From Polytrichum commune (taxonomy: Eukaryota; Streptophyta; Polytrichopsida; Polytrichales; Polytrichaceae), in assembly GCA_950295325.1 (NCBI GenBank), contig OX485808.1, positions 9,736,501 through 9,800,500 on the forward strand: a stretch of 64,000 nucleotides of DNA. Reading direction: 5' to 3'. A model generated the notes under the pieces. That model did not search any database, had not been told where the DNA came from, and was given only the letters and a program-made list of their open reading frames with translations. This document shows positions 44,351 through 57,511 of the stretch, in pieces. Positions within the stretch are counted from its first letter, which is position 1. The number at the start of each line of letters is the position of its first letter. Position numbers and translations under genes: made by a program.

Positions 44351-47300
44351 TGCACTCATTTTTTTTTTGAAATTGCCTTAATCTTGTTTTATGTTAGTCA
44401 ACGATGAAAATAGATATTTGAGATTTAGATTTAAAAAATCACTTAGTAAGTGAACGTAATTGCAGCTACTGGGATTTTAGTAAAGCGGGGTTTTTCGAAT
44501 AATTAATCTATGTAACCCACTTTTCCTATGATATCAAACACGCAATCATGACAAATGATAGGCAAATGTTGATCAAGTTCATTGCTTGCATTTTCAACAG
44601 TTGTATATATTATTTGTAAAAAAATATATGATTTTATGATCGTTTATATATAAAGATATGATCATTTATTTATTTGTATAGAGACAATTGATTTTAATTT
44701 ATCAACTTCATCGTAAATTATCTTATTATTGCTATTGTCAAATCATTTAATTATGTTATTAATGAATTATTTTATATGTCTACATCTATGATTATCTAAT
44801 TATGAAATTAACTAAAAAATTATGGAACGCATCAATCAATTATATTAGTAAATCAATAAATATGAATTTAATTGGTTCACCATAAAATTAACTAGATGTT
44901 TTAAAATTTAACTAAATTTTAATGAAACTAACTAATGAACCATGAAACTAATTAATTTGATTTGAAACTAACTTATTTACCAAGAAGCTACCTAATTAAC
45001 CATGAAACTAACTAAAAAATCAATGTACTATTTCAATGAATAATGGCACCCTGTATGAATTTAGCCTAAATGTAGGCAATGAGTGGAGTGGTGTCCTAGA
45101 TCTGCATCCACATCCAGGACGGAGGCGACTTTTCGTTCCTGGATGTAGATGCAAATCCAAGAACCACTGGTCTTGCTCTAAGCTTACCCCTTGTACATTA
45201 GATGCAATGGACTTGGGTGGTATATGGCAAGGCTTGCATTTAATAATAGGCACGTGTTAAAATGATATTGGACTATGCGCCCAACATATGTTAATTGTTC
45301 TAGGTTCAATTGGTAACATAAGGGGGGCTTATGCGATCACTCAAAGGGAGACAAAATCTTGGCTTTGATCTACTACAATCTACGTGACTGGTGATTGCTA
45401 ACTAGATGAGGCAATTCCCAATCCCAATCCGCGCGCAATCCAATGGTCAAAATTATCTGGGGAGCTGGAAGTGCCCATAATAGGGCCACACGTATTTTGC
45501 CTTACATCTGTTTTTCATGTCCTCCAGGTACTAGAACTAGCCTTCATTGACCTGCCCATCCCGCTCGACTTCCAGCTTCCTCCGCTATTTTCTCTTTAAG
45601 AATGACACTAACAAAATTGTGTATGTGATGAGATCGTTTTTCTGCACTTGCTGCACAAATCGATTCCACAATCTCTCCAGTTTTTGTGTTGTTCACACGA
45701 AGGGAGCTTGCAAACTCCAACATGTACTTCTTCGCAAACACTCTGCATGAATCCACCAATTTCGTTTCAAGAGGATACAGAACCCAGAACTAAAGAATGG
45801 TCGGATAATGTTGCCTGAAAGCTTCACTTGCGAGACAATCCCAAGCCATCTATTGTGATTAAATATCAAGAAATATCACTTGTAAGTAAGGAACCTCTGG
45901 AGTTCATTGCTTGTGATCAGGGTTAGTTTCACCAGCAAAATGAAGTACTCTACAAAAGTGCCTGTCAGTTTCGTGCAAGATTCATCCCCCCCACACACAC
46001 ACACAATTCACATGTCATGTTGTCATGTTGTCATTGGTTAAGAGTTATTATAAATCATATGTGGGATCTTGATAATTAATTATTTCATTACATGGGTGTC
46101 CAAAACTGACTGTAACGTATGGTATCTCGGGCTCTCATGCGGGTAATGGCAAGATGAAGTATGGTTTGAGGATTACGTCCCATGACCTGATGCAAGGCAC
46201 GGGTCTCACCTTGACAGCATGGACCTCAATAACACCCAGTCCATACAATTCCGCAATGGTTTTGAAGGCTCCTTAATTTCCCTCTCTCAGCCCACAAGTG
46301 AACCTTTAGTGTTGGCGAATCGATCCAAGAGGTTTTAAGGATGGATTTCCAAGTACCAGTGGCTGCGAAAAGCAATCAATCTGCAGGATCCATTCGAGAC
46401 GAATTTCTCTCCAGCACGAGTTTCCAACATAAATGATGCAGAGATTTGCATTACAATTCACAGTAGCGTTTTGCCAAGCCACACGCACCTGACAATACTA
46501 AGTGGACCAGCCAGCCTGCCAACTGCTCTTCAAAACGTTTCAGAAGATTATTTCCCGTTTCCCATCTTGAGGAAAGTCTTCAAGAAGCTTTTGGAAGTGA
46601 GGTTAGTGGCCCTATTGTGGGCACTTCCAACTCCACAAACAATTTTGGCTGTTGGATCGAATCAAAATTGTCTCATCCACTTAGCAATTGTAAATCACAA
46701 AGATTGTCGTTTCAAATTTCAAGAGATGCAAAAGTAACAAGAGGTCAAAGTGAAGATTCTCTTTCTTTTTAAGCAATCACATAGACTACATCAATTGTGT
46801 TACCTAATGAACCTAGAATAGTGAGCACAAAGTCCAATCTCATTGTAACATGTATCATTTTGGTGTCCTAACTTGACTAGTAGCCTTGCGATATACCACT
46901 CAAATATAGGTGCCCAATCAACAAGAGTAACAACATAAGGCACACATACCTTATGTACTGGCATCAACTCCTGCTTTTGTATAAAGCTGTCAAGGCAAAA
47001 AAAAAATTTGCACTTGATGATTTTTGAGCTCACTGTCATGTTGTTACTAGTTTTAATCTCTATGCTTCACAACAAAGCAATAAAACAGTCTACGTCTGTT
47101 AGCTAGATTTACCTATTGTCCTGCAGTACACCAAAGCAAACAGAACTAACCCCGATTCAACCGTAATCTGCAAGCACTTTCATTGAATTCTGCTGCAATT
47201 GTCTGGTGTCCTCAAGACCAAATTGACACATCTCAGGTTTGAACGCTCCTAAGTTGGATTTCTGAAGTGACCAAAAATAGTTTTCAAAGTGATCAACATT

Positions 47301-47588
47301 CTGCTGCGGAGACTGATCATAGAGACCAAACTTGCAGCCTTCATGGTTTTATGTAGTGGTCAGGCCAAGAGATTCTTTCTTTTTTGGTTGACACGTCTAC
47401 TCTTGATTGGATATGAGGCACATTAGCACCCGTGATCAATGACCCTGCCATAGCCTCACCGCTACGTGTAGTACTGGACACTTGGCATCCTGCCATCGGC
47501 TTGTAGTTAGGCCCCCTCTTGCCGCTAAGATGATTCAGCAGGTTGAGTGCCTACTAAATCTTGTGACATAGCTTCTTGCATCCGTTAC
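44351..47588. other. Long stretch without recognisable gene
   Basis: 44400-45040 is very AT-rich with repeated ACTAACT(A/T)A(A/T) words. A near-perfect hairpin lies at 45088-45167. The frames 45544-45759 (minus), 46306-46488 (minus) and 46471-46737 (plus) show no domain. 46795-46935 is a diverged inverted copy of 53760-53900. 47353-47610 recurs at 49011-49260. Confidence 0.45.
45088..45167. repeat. Imperfect hairpin, arms about 31 bp
   Basis: The arm 45088-45119 (contains CTGCATCCACATCCAGGA) pairs with 45137-45167 (TCCTGGATGTAGATGCA) over about 30 positions with few mismatches and a 17-base loop. It could be the centre of a foldback element or an imperfect stem of microRNA-precursor size. 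I saw no other MITE borders. Confidence 0.7.
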
Positions 47589-50500
47589 CTAGTTTATAAC
47601 AAGTTGCATCTCAGGATTGAATCTCCGTGCAAGAGCGAGGCCTGCATTCATACCATCCACAGCGGCACTCACTATGCCACCCGCATAGCCAGCTCCTTCA
47701 CCAACAGGGTACAACCCAGGTAGTGACACAGATTCGAAGGTGTCCTTCTTGCGTTCAATTCGGATAGGAGAGCTTGTCCTTGTCTGAAATAGGCATTCAC
47801 AAGTAATTTGTTAGAAATATAAACAAGAACAATCCAATCCTCACATGCACAAATAATCACAAACCACCACACTGGACTACGAAAGTAATAGGTGAAGACA
47901 CCAGAGTATGCATTGATTTTCTTCCAAGGATCTCCTTGACAATGGCAGTTAAACCTTAATATAGGATAGAACAAATGGAAAGTATTTCCCTCATTCATCA
48001 CATAGATCATAAGGTGAGTACACCTATTCTTGACACTTTAGCAAGTTTGGGTACTAAGAGTGATCTAATTTATATGCCAATTATCTCGTTGGATTAGCCT
48101 TTCAAAGTGGATTTGGAAACCATGCAACTCAAAATATTTGAATCAAATGTCAATTTCTTACAACATTTGTTTGTGCTACTCATCTTGGTCCCCCCCCCCC
48201 CCCCCCCCCCAACCTCTTGCATGGCATAAAGTGCTTCTTGATTGACCTATTAAAATCTTGCTTAAAACCTCATAATCGTGAGAATGTGGGACCACAAGTG
48301 ACATGTCACACCTACTTACAATGCCTTCTATATAGTTCATCAAAGTGTAGAATTGGCAAATCCATGGCCTTACCTATGTTGGAGCCTCCACTTACTTATT
48401 TATGTCGTGGTATGCTACGGGGTGGACTTGTCGTGTGTGGACATAGGTCATGCTACGCGTGCACTTAGTTATTACTTTCAACAAGACCATGTAACATATG
48501 TTGTGTGTCCACTATACAATAATTTTTAAATGTCCAGAAATAGGTCCATCTACCTTAAGACAAGTTGGACACAACCAAAAATGTAGTGAATGAAAGACTT
48601 ACTTCAACTCCATGAAGAAGGGCCTGCGGATCAATAAATCCAGGCAACTGCAGAGAGATCAACACTTAAGGAGTCATGAATTGAGAATCATATGCAACTC
48701 TTATATTATATGCAAGAGCCCTGGCTTGTTCTGCTCAATGAAATGATACTAAGTCTTAAGACTGGAAATGCTGCCATGAAAGCTCAGGAATCCTCCTCGT
48801 CGACAGAAGAGGGTTTAACAAATATACTCTACACACACAAGTTGTTCAACTGAGAAATACATACTTGAGCATCAAAAGCAACAAGAGCTTGCTTTATCGT
48901 ATTGGTGAGATGAGATGGCAACAGTTCGTTTAATGGAGAAGCCTTAACACCAAGACGGTAACTGGATGATGGCAATTCATTCCCTAGAAAGATAACCACA
49001 CATAAAACATAGTGGTCAGGCCAAGCAATTTTGCTGATGTGTTTATTTCTGATTGAAAATGTGGAGGCACATTATCACCTATAATTCATGACCATGTCAT
49101 TGCCTAACCAATACATCTCAAGATGGGCATGTGTCACCCTGCCATCAGCTCTACTAGGCACCCAAAGACTACCTCCCTGCTATTGCAGCTCAGTAAGTTG
49201 GTCGCCTACTACAGCCCATGGCAAGACTCCTTGCATCCATTACCTAGTTCGTTGACAATTACTTGCCAGAATTTATTATGCATGTCATATCTGTCAGTAG
49301 AACTCACAATAAGCAATCAAATAAAAATTAAAAAATCAGAAGCAAGAACGCACTGTATGCTATGAGAAAGTCTGTAAGACATGAGAAATTCAAATGCATT
49401 GGTAGACCTTTCTGAACTCAATTGACAATGACTACAACATTTTCAACCCTTTCTCAATCTGCCCAAAAACATCAATATCTACCCTGATTTTAGTCCAGCA
49501 TCAATTCATATTTTGTGATTTCATCAGAAATACTACAACAAATACCTATTTTCCAGTCCCAGGTCGGAGGATAACAAATTACCTGACATCCTGTCCTCCA
49601 GAAAGTCTGGGACCGTTTGTGCAGGAGACACAAGCTTGCCACCTCCAAGAACTGCCGCCTCTCTCTCAATCGCCCTCTGAACAGTATTTCAGATCATGCT
49701 TCCTACTTTAAAAACCACCTTCAAATAAATGAACATACATACCCTCTTCTCCATGCCTTTAGTAGAGTTTGAAAAATAGCCTGCCTAACCTCAGAAAGAG
49801 CACCAAAGAAGAAAATACACATGGCAAAACAATAGTTATTCATAAAATCTTCAGGACAGATTCTGGGTGGGATGAGCTGGTTAAAAGGTGAATTTGAGAG
49901 CTTGTGCATAAAGGTGACCCAAGTAAGTTAGCCTTGCATGGCCAAGCCAGGATTTAGAGTGGCGGGTCCCATGGGTCCAACCCTGTTTTAGATCCTAAAG
50001 TTCAGTTTTTTTGATTGAAAGAGGAGGTCCAAGGAGTTTCACCCATGTTTTAAAATTAGGCTCCGACACAATAAGCTCTTATGAGCTCTTAATAGAAAAT
50101 TCCTTCAAAGACACACCAAATTCCTCATGTGGTCTCTCTTTGAGAGACTTTGCGGATACCTCTAATGAAAGGAAGGTCTGTCAGGTAGGTCTGAAAGGAA
50201 ACCAGAGGATTGTACAATCTTGTTTAAATTGCTTACTGTGTTCGAGTGATGCACACAAATGTAAGCAAGAGTGAGTCATGAAATGATGTCACACCTGGAA
50301 AGCTATGCCTGCGAGAGGACCATGGGCACTAACAAGTGGTGCAAAATCATTAGATGGCACGGTCACCACAAGAGCGGCGTTCGCCCACTTTGACGACCGC
50401 TTGGAGAAAGACATACCATTGATGCACAGCTCCGATTCATCTGTGCTGGTTGGTACAATCTGCCACAAAGACAAAACCAAGAGATTAAATAACAACAAGA

Positions 50501-53500
50501 ACTCAAAGAATAATAGAGTTATCCTCTAATTCAACATGACTCTTGACCAGGAGTTGGTTGTTTTGCATACAACACCTTCCATGTTCAGTAATATTTTGGT
50601 GTATGTCTGGAGGTTTGACCAAAAACCTTCAATATCAGTTCATTGTGGGTCAAACTCATTTGGCATGCCAAAAGGTGCTATAGTGAGTTTAGCCCTCAAT
50701 GAACTGAGATAAATTGCTCTTCATGCAAATTCAATGACTACCTCCAAGCATGCACAATGGAATCCTTCTTAGGTGATTCGGATAACCTAAGAATGATTCC
50801 ATTGGGGTCACGTCTCTTTAATTGAATCTTGATAGATGAAAGAAGGCCTTGTGTCCAATGACAGGCATCAACAATGAAGGAGGTGTTGACTAATGAGAGC
50901 TTAATGCGACTTGACTATGCTCAGCATTCATGCATGCACTCAAAGACCTTGATTCTTGAAAGCTTATTCTTAAAGCTAGAATAGAAAGAGAACGTCCTTG
51001 CACATGCTTAAAAAGGCCGAGTGTTAGGTTTCTTCAAGAAACGTAACATTTGCTAGAAGTGAATCTCTGGAAGGACACCACACCTGACCACCTGGGCACA
51101 TGCAGAAGGAATAACACCCGCGTGCATTGAGCACCTCATCACTTGTTGGCAACGTTGATTCAGGCTCAGAAAAATTTGCAACAACTTTATAATCTGCAAC
51201 TGGAACTCTACCTTTGCCACGTTGCACTTCAGAGGCCCATTTGTGATACTGCACAAAAGAGAAAATGTGATCCTCGAGCGTAAAAATAACTTCATGTAAT
51301 GAAGCAAGTACCAATAACTTCAAGAGATGGCTACAACTTAAGCCCCTAGTGTGAACACTAATAGTAGGACCAACAAGGAAGTGCCAAGAATGATCAGAAC
51401 ATTAACAACCAAAAAAAATATCAACCCACATAATTAATTTATCTAGTGGGACAGCTTAAGTCGCCCCGTGGTTTAAGTTGGTGGATCAGCTAATATACCT
51501 GCATCTCATTGATAAGCTCTTGTGGATGTTCAATACGGTATCCCACCTGTGATGCAAGAAAATATTTCTCTTGAAATAAGAAAGCATTCTTGTCTAATCA
51601 TGGGGCCTAAACTCGAGTACTGCGCATAGTAATCTAACAGCGCAAAGATGATGTTGCATAGATGTATGTCACTAATACTACTATTAATTTACGACACATC
51701 CAACAATCACAATCCTCTTAAGCCAAGCCAGCAATCAACCCATGCACAAAATTAAGAACCTACACATATTTGAGGCTTCCACACGTCCATATTATATACA
51801 AAAATGGGCCTATAAGCAAACCTTACACAAAGGAGTCTAGAAGTACATACTAATAAGAATTATCTGAGAAACTAAATCATCAAGCAATCCTTCTACAATT
51901 GACAGTCAATGACATGAATAAATGAATAAATAACCAAAAATATAAATGAAAAAATCTCAATCATGAGTGTGCACCCTTGATATTGATTTCAGAGATGTTC
52001 AAAACTTTATGAGACTGTAGAAATTGCATCCTTACTCATAGGAGAAAAATATTTTTCAACTTACAGCAAAGTCCTTTGCAGTCATGAGCACATTGTGAGC
52101 ATGGAGGTTTTCATAGACATCGCGCGCCGAATGACCCACACCGAGAACAACAGCGTCAGCTTCCAGTATCATTGGTGACGCAATATCCCCATTTTGAGTT
52201 ACAGGGGATACATGTATCCCAGTTAGGTGCCCATTTCGAACGATGAGATCATCCATTTTTGTCCCAAAGAGGAACTTTACCTGCAACATACAGAAGGTGG
52301 GCCCCTAGTTCAATATACTAAGATGATTCATAGTATCAAAAATACTACTGCCAATAACTCCTCCACATCATCAACACATAGGTACATTGAACTCAAATGA
52401 CACACTTTGTACAACTGATTCTGGCCTCAAAAGCCTAAAAGCACTCTCTACACAAAAAGAGACTCTGAAAGCAAATGAATCTGAGAAAATGAGGGCAAGA
52501 AGCCTAATCTCCGTATTACATTCACATCTGAAACTAACATCAAGAACTAGATCCTACAACCAGCAACAGCTTAGAGTTAGCGTATTATTCAATGAGGCTT
52601 TTGGTTGGCAGTCAGTGGTTTTACATACAACACCTTCCATGTTAGATAAGTTAACAATCCACACTCCGAGGTAGTGTGGAGGTTTCAATGAAGAACGCCT
52701 ATCGGATCATTGAGGGTCAAACTCATTTTGGCATGCCAAGAGTTGCTAACAATGAGTTTGGCCCTCAATGAACCAAAATAGGTTGCTCTTCATTCGTATT
52801 CAAAAACTACCTCTGAGCATGCACCACAAGTGTAAAGAGATTGTTAATTTTGTATACAAAACAGCCAATGGGAAATTGTAGGGGACCAACTCCTGACAAA
52901 ACGTCCCATTGAGTTAAGGGATAACTCTAATATAACCCAAATATGAAACAAAAGGAAGAGGAGCCAAAAACACTACACCCAGAGTCTGCATATGCTGACG
53001 GAAGGCACGGAGAATAAGGACAAGCTTGTCTGTTCCAACATGAGGCTTTCCATCCATCAATATGTTCGCTGGTGCTCCAAATTTAACTAGGGTTGCTAGC
53101 ACCTGCAGAAATCCAATAACATTAGAAGTGGAGAAATTATTCGAGACAGATGTTTAAGGTCTTAAGAAGCAGGACACGTACATTTTGGTGCTTTGTGCTG
53201 TACCACAACAAATCGTGACAATTACTATGCTTACTGTGCCTACCAAGCACAAAGCTTTTGAACCTCCAGTTATTTGGGTAGGTTGATCACAAGACAAGCT
53301 GTGAAGAACTATTCTGGCCTCTCTTGTACATTCAGACTCCTGGAGAATAAATGACTGTTTAAGGCTCTGGGTGCTATTGAATGCTGTGGTATGAAAGTGA
53401 TTAATTTGAAGGACCTATGTGAATCCTTCTGTACACACAAGGTGAAATCAACTCACAGTTTGCACACTGCCGCTATTTTTTCCAATGCGAGTTGTCAATT

Positions 53501-56468
53501 TTCCATCACTCCAAGTCCCTGCTCCACCCTGCAGAATACAGTTTTGCATAATAGGAATGATTACAAGGAGGAACCTTCTGGTGACGAAATATTTGTGGTG
53601 AATCTTCTTCCCTCATAACCTAACTGTCTACCTTTGAGGTGAATTTCACCAGCCACACTACAATATGGTCACCTGATTGTCTACATAAGAATAAACCACA
53701 TCAGAAGTTTGAATGACAAAGTGACACATCAAAGCTAGGTAGGGTAAGCAAGCCTATTTTGGTTACTTATCTTAATCAGAGACCTATATTTGAGTGGTGT
53801 GTGGTTAGGTGTGGATCTAAGAACGGACACCAAAAAGACAAGTGTTTAAAAGAGATCAGACTACGTGTTCATAATACATTGACCATTATAGGCTCCATAG
53901 TCGACATAGTTGGGGGGCACCTATGTGACCATTTAATGAGCACAAGAATCTTCACTTTGATTATAAATAAGGTTTATCATATAACTCCGAAAAATATGAG
54001 AATGGCTACAGGCATGATTTGGATTTGGTAGTCATCTTGCACTAATTGCATGTTTTCATATCCTACAAGAAGTGGGTTCAGAGAGAATAGTGTCCAATTA
54101 AGGCCCACTTACCTTATAGCCAGTTGGGGATGGTAACATGCATCACTACTATAGAGATAAAGATGATATAAAACAAACCTCTCCGTAGCAAAGATTGCTC
54201 TCTGGATCCAATAAACGGCGCACCATAAGCGCACCGATGTCCTTCCCCCGACCCTCGACAGGTTGACCCCTCTCCACAATTGTCACCTTTGCACCAGTTT
54301 CAGCCAGCACTAGAGCAGCAAACAGCCCTGCTGGCCCACTTCCCACCACCACAATATTGGCCACCTCTTTCCCTGATAAATAAAAATAAAAAAAAGCCCA
54401 CCCACCTGTCACTATAAACTCGTTTTACATACATGTACAATCAGCACAATATCTCACAAGCTTCATGATGGAGATTCCACAGATATATTTCCTTGTTAAT
54501 CCAGATGCAACTTTGATAGCCATGATATAACTCCAATCTTTTGATAACTATGGTCAGAGTCAAAACCCTCATTATGAAGACTTCATGTAAGAGGTAGCCA
54601 TGTTTTGTTCCCATTTCCAGTAGTGTGCACATATTAATGGATGAGTCTGAAGGTCTTGTTACACTCTTCCACTGATAAAAGCCACCCTCATGTTTACATA
54701 CATGTACTATGAGCAGAAAATCTCACAAGTTTCATGATGGAGGTTCAACAGATATTTCATTGTTCAAACATTCAGATGCAACTTTGATGACATGATATAC
54801 CTCCAAACTTCTGATGATTATGGTCAGAGTCCAAGTATTTAAGACTTCATGCAAGTTCCCATTTTCACACTGTACACATGAAACTGTAAGTGCCTGAGGG
54901 TCATGTCACACTCTTCCACTCCTAAAATGTTGCTACCAAGTGTCAATGTACATGCATTATATGTATACAGATTAAGAATATTCTCTATCGTGGAGCTTTC
55001 ATGTTGCAAGAAATGGTAAAATGGGGTCACAGCCTGCGGTAAGCTTATCATTTGGCAGCCTCATGTTAAATTGAAATTAAATTGAAATTACTACTGGTTT
55101 GCACTACCTCCCTGTAATAATATTAAGAGTTAGGGGTAGATCATTCATTCACAAACATTAGTGCACGAATTATGTCCAGAGAATGGCAACCTGAAATATT
55201 CTGAGAAGAAAGATTTGACCGATACCTGGCCTTGTAGTATCTAGAAGCTTTGAAGCCCCGCTCTGTCCAAGAAGATTTTCCTGTGAAACTCCGAACTTCG
55301 TCCCGGAATTGGAACTAGACAGAGATTCATCTGCACAAGCTAGACGAGAAATTAAGTCCAATGGTGCCCACCGAACCTTGGAAAATTCGAGTTTCGATGG
55401 TTTGTCGCGTAACCTGGACAAAAATGACTTCATTGAAGGCTTCTGCTTCAGGCATTCCTCTATGTCCAGCTCCACTGTATATACAAACCTTGGATTCTGC
55501 ACCAAACCCGAATCAGTTCGTGAAAAAAAGTATGCAAATAAGATTGTCCTCACATGCACTGTGACCCAAATAAGAAAGTGGATGTCTTCTGAATTAGGTA
55601 TTATGACGTACACAATGAATTATAATCATCTGGACAAATGGCTACATTCAATCAGTGATTGGAAACTTGCCAAAAATGGGAGAGAGCAGGGTAATGGGCA
55701 TATACATAATGATGTACCAAATGGAAATAATAACAAATGTACACTACAATGTCAGGTACCTTTCGGGCATCGAAAGATTTGCGAATTACAGAGAGAGCCG
55801 ATTGTGGCAGTAATCCTGGCTACAACAATCCCACAAATCAAAATTAAGGGAAGATGGCAATGATCTCCACAGGGTTCAGATAAAAAGATGACTTACAAAA
55901 CTCCCTTTCACTACTTATCATCTACCTTAAACCCTAAATCCTAAACCCCAGATCCTCTGTTTTTACAAACAATAAGATATCAGTCATTCGGGTGTGAGCT
56001 CACCAAGCAACCCAGAGCTGCGGCAGTTGATTCCAAAACTGCGTCCGACACCTCGAAACTGTCCTTGCCGAGGTCCTTTTCCAACAAAACCTCAACTCTG
56101 AAAACTCGAAAAAAACCCTTGTTTCTACTTATCCCCTTCCTTCCTTGACCTTCGGCATCATTTATGGCTCGCATTTCTCTCTGAATTTCATCTTTCCTCT
56201 CGAAGTAGCTCCCTCTCCTTTCAAATCTTCTCGCCCCCTTTCCCACGTAATTTTCCTCGCTATGAACAGAAGAAGAAGAAGATACTTTACAATTGACCCT
56301 CAGACATTGTGAGAGTCCTTGGAGCAAAGGCGGCCCTTTCCGTAGGTCCTTTCCAGTCTTCCAAATTGAATGATTCTTGTGCTGGAGATATTTTGAAGTT
56401 GAGGGTTGGAGTTCTAAGGAGCACACAGAACTAAGAGGACAAGGACAGTGTGCTACCCATAAAGGCAT
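47589..56468 (-). CDS. Plastid FAD-dependent oxidoreductase of the COG2509 / PDE327 family
   Basis: Thirteen exons, 5' to 3': 56468-56004, 55496-55226, 54372-54179, 53528-53457, 53102-52977, 52280-52065, 51546-51499, 51248-51084, 50459-50295, 49676-49583, 48983-48865, 48647-48603, 47783-47589. They sum to 2175 nt, 724 codons plus stop, with every junction in phase. The first ~150 residues are Ser/Arg-rich, like a chloroplast transit region, ending VEVLLEKDLGKDSFEV. The FAD dinucleotide-binding motif is VVVGSGPAGLFAALVLAETG (exon 3), then LCYGE/GGAGTWSDGKL (exons 3-4), GVGHSARD (exon 6), CMCPGGQ/IVPTS (exons 8-9) and LYPVGEGAGYAGGI (exon 13), all hallmarks of COG2509 dehydrogenases. In Arabidopsis the relative is PIGMENT DEFECTIVE 327, needed for normal plastids; the substrate is unknown. 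ATG 56504 is an alternative start 12 codons upstream. Donor choice at 52977 (GGT/GTAGTG) is fixed by frame. Confidence 0.92.
49011..49260. repeat. Intronic copy of the gene's 3'-end repeat
   Basis: This segment of intron 10 of the oxidoreductase gene matches 47353-47610 (shared words AGTGGTCAGGCCAAG, CCTGCCATC, CTTGCATCC(A/G)TTACCTAGTT), same orientation, perhaps 70% similar. The 47-kb copy overlaps the stop codon and 3' flank of the same gene. Confidence 0.65.
50555..50765. repeat. Intronic repeat, partner of 52600-52825
   Basis: Shared words CATACAACACCTTCCATGTT, GGGTCAAACTCATTT, GGCATGCCAA and GCTCTTCAT in the same order as at 52600-52825. Each copy contains an internal inverted pair (GGGTCAAACTCA ... 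TGAGTTT(A/G)GCCCTC), so it is probably a small foldback element inserted twice in the same gene. Confidence 0.7.
52600..52825. repeat. Intronic repeat, partner of 50555-50765
   Basis: Second copy of the foldback-like repeat in an intron of the oxidoreductase gene. Its inverted arms GAGGGTCAAACTCATT (52707-52722) and AATGAGTTTGGCCCTC (52749-52764) pair almost perfectly. Confidence 0.7.
54425..54935. repeat. Tandem duplication of about 270 bp in intron 2
   Basis: Words CTCACAAG(C/T)TTCATGATGGAG, AGATGCAACTTTGAT, ATGGTCAGAGTC, AAGACTTCATG and CACTCTTCCACT recur in order at 54445-54673 and 54722-54920. Both copies are intronic and have no coding signal. Confidence 0.75.
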
Positions 56469-57511
56469 TTCTTCCTCACCAAGAATTTTATGTTTTCTCA
56501 ACACAAACCAGATATCTCTTCCTCATTCAACTCCCTTCCGGCTCGTGGGCATGGAGAAAGCTCTAGTTACAACATAAGAATTCACATAAGTTACACAAGG
56601 AGTCAGTCATTCGAGAGCTGGAAACAAACACCGCAATGTACTTATCAACTAAAGTTTGCAAAAAAAAAATAAGGAACTCAAGCCAGCAAGCTCAGAATGG
56701 CTACTCTTGTGATGAACTTCAGAAACGTAAGCTTGAAACCATCTTCTTCTCAATATCCAACAACCACTCCAGTTCCTAAGTTAGTCGCACCCCATAAATG
56801 TAATGCAGGCATGTAAACATAACACACAAAAAAAAACACACGATGGGAAACTCACTCAAATGTGCTTCATGACACTTCACGAATTCTCTGTTGACGCCTT
56901 ATCTATCACATGCCAAAACCAAGTTTCACTTCAGAACCACGTCATCTCCACCTTCTTCTACATAGCTTTTCATCCATAGAAAAATGTCATCATCCTCTTC
57001 TATTCATCCTTATTGTTGGCTCTTTGTGTCGGTGGCCAGCTGCCCTCATTGCTGTAAGTACTTACATTCTTGATCCTCACATTGCATAACATCTTGATGT
57101 AGTGCACAATACAATGTTCTGTACATAGGTTTTCCTATTTTCAGGTACTCATAACTACTATAGCTGTTTGAATTTCAAGGTATTCATCTTAACTTTTGTG
57201 AGACAGATTCAGAGTTGTGACTCTATTCTACACATCCTTTGTGGGCTCTTGTATCGGTGGCCGTCTTCCCCTCATTGCTGCACATTCTTGATAGTCATAT
57301 TACAGAACTTACCATATTGATAAGTGCACTCCAATATTCTGATCACATAAACCTAATTTCAGGTACCCGACAACTTACACCTGTAACTGTCCAATTTCGA
57401 CTGTTGCACTTCACTGTGTGCACCATCATCCTAGAGTGTTCATAACAAAAAAAACTGTGAGGCAGATATGGCAGAGTAGTTGTAGGGCAGAAGAATCGAT
57501 AGGATTAAGGT
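56469..57511. promoter_or_regulatory. Shared upstream region of two divergent genes
   Basis: About 1.04 kb between the start codon of the oxidoreductase gene (minus) and that of the acetyltransferase gene (plus). About 170 bp are tandemly duplicated with divergence: 57012-57180 and 57236-57410, sharing GTGTCGGTGGCC / GTATCGGTGGCC, CTCATTGCTG and ACATTCTTGAT. No TATA box stands out. Bidirectional promoter function is inferred from geometry. Confidence 0.4.

Noticed and set aside
48191-48210. Run of about 20 C as a functional element
   Set aside because: A simple homopolymer in an intron of the oxidoreductase gene; possibly also an assembly-uncertain length.
55309-55863. 184-codon plus-strand frame
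   Set aside because: It lies antisense to exon 2 of the oxidoreductase gene and its flanking introns, whose own frame is confirmed by family motifs and splice phases.
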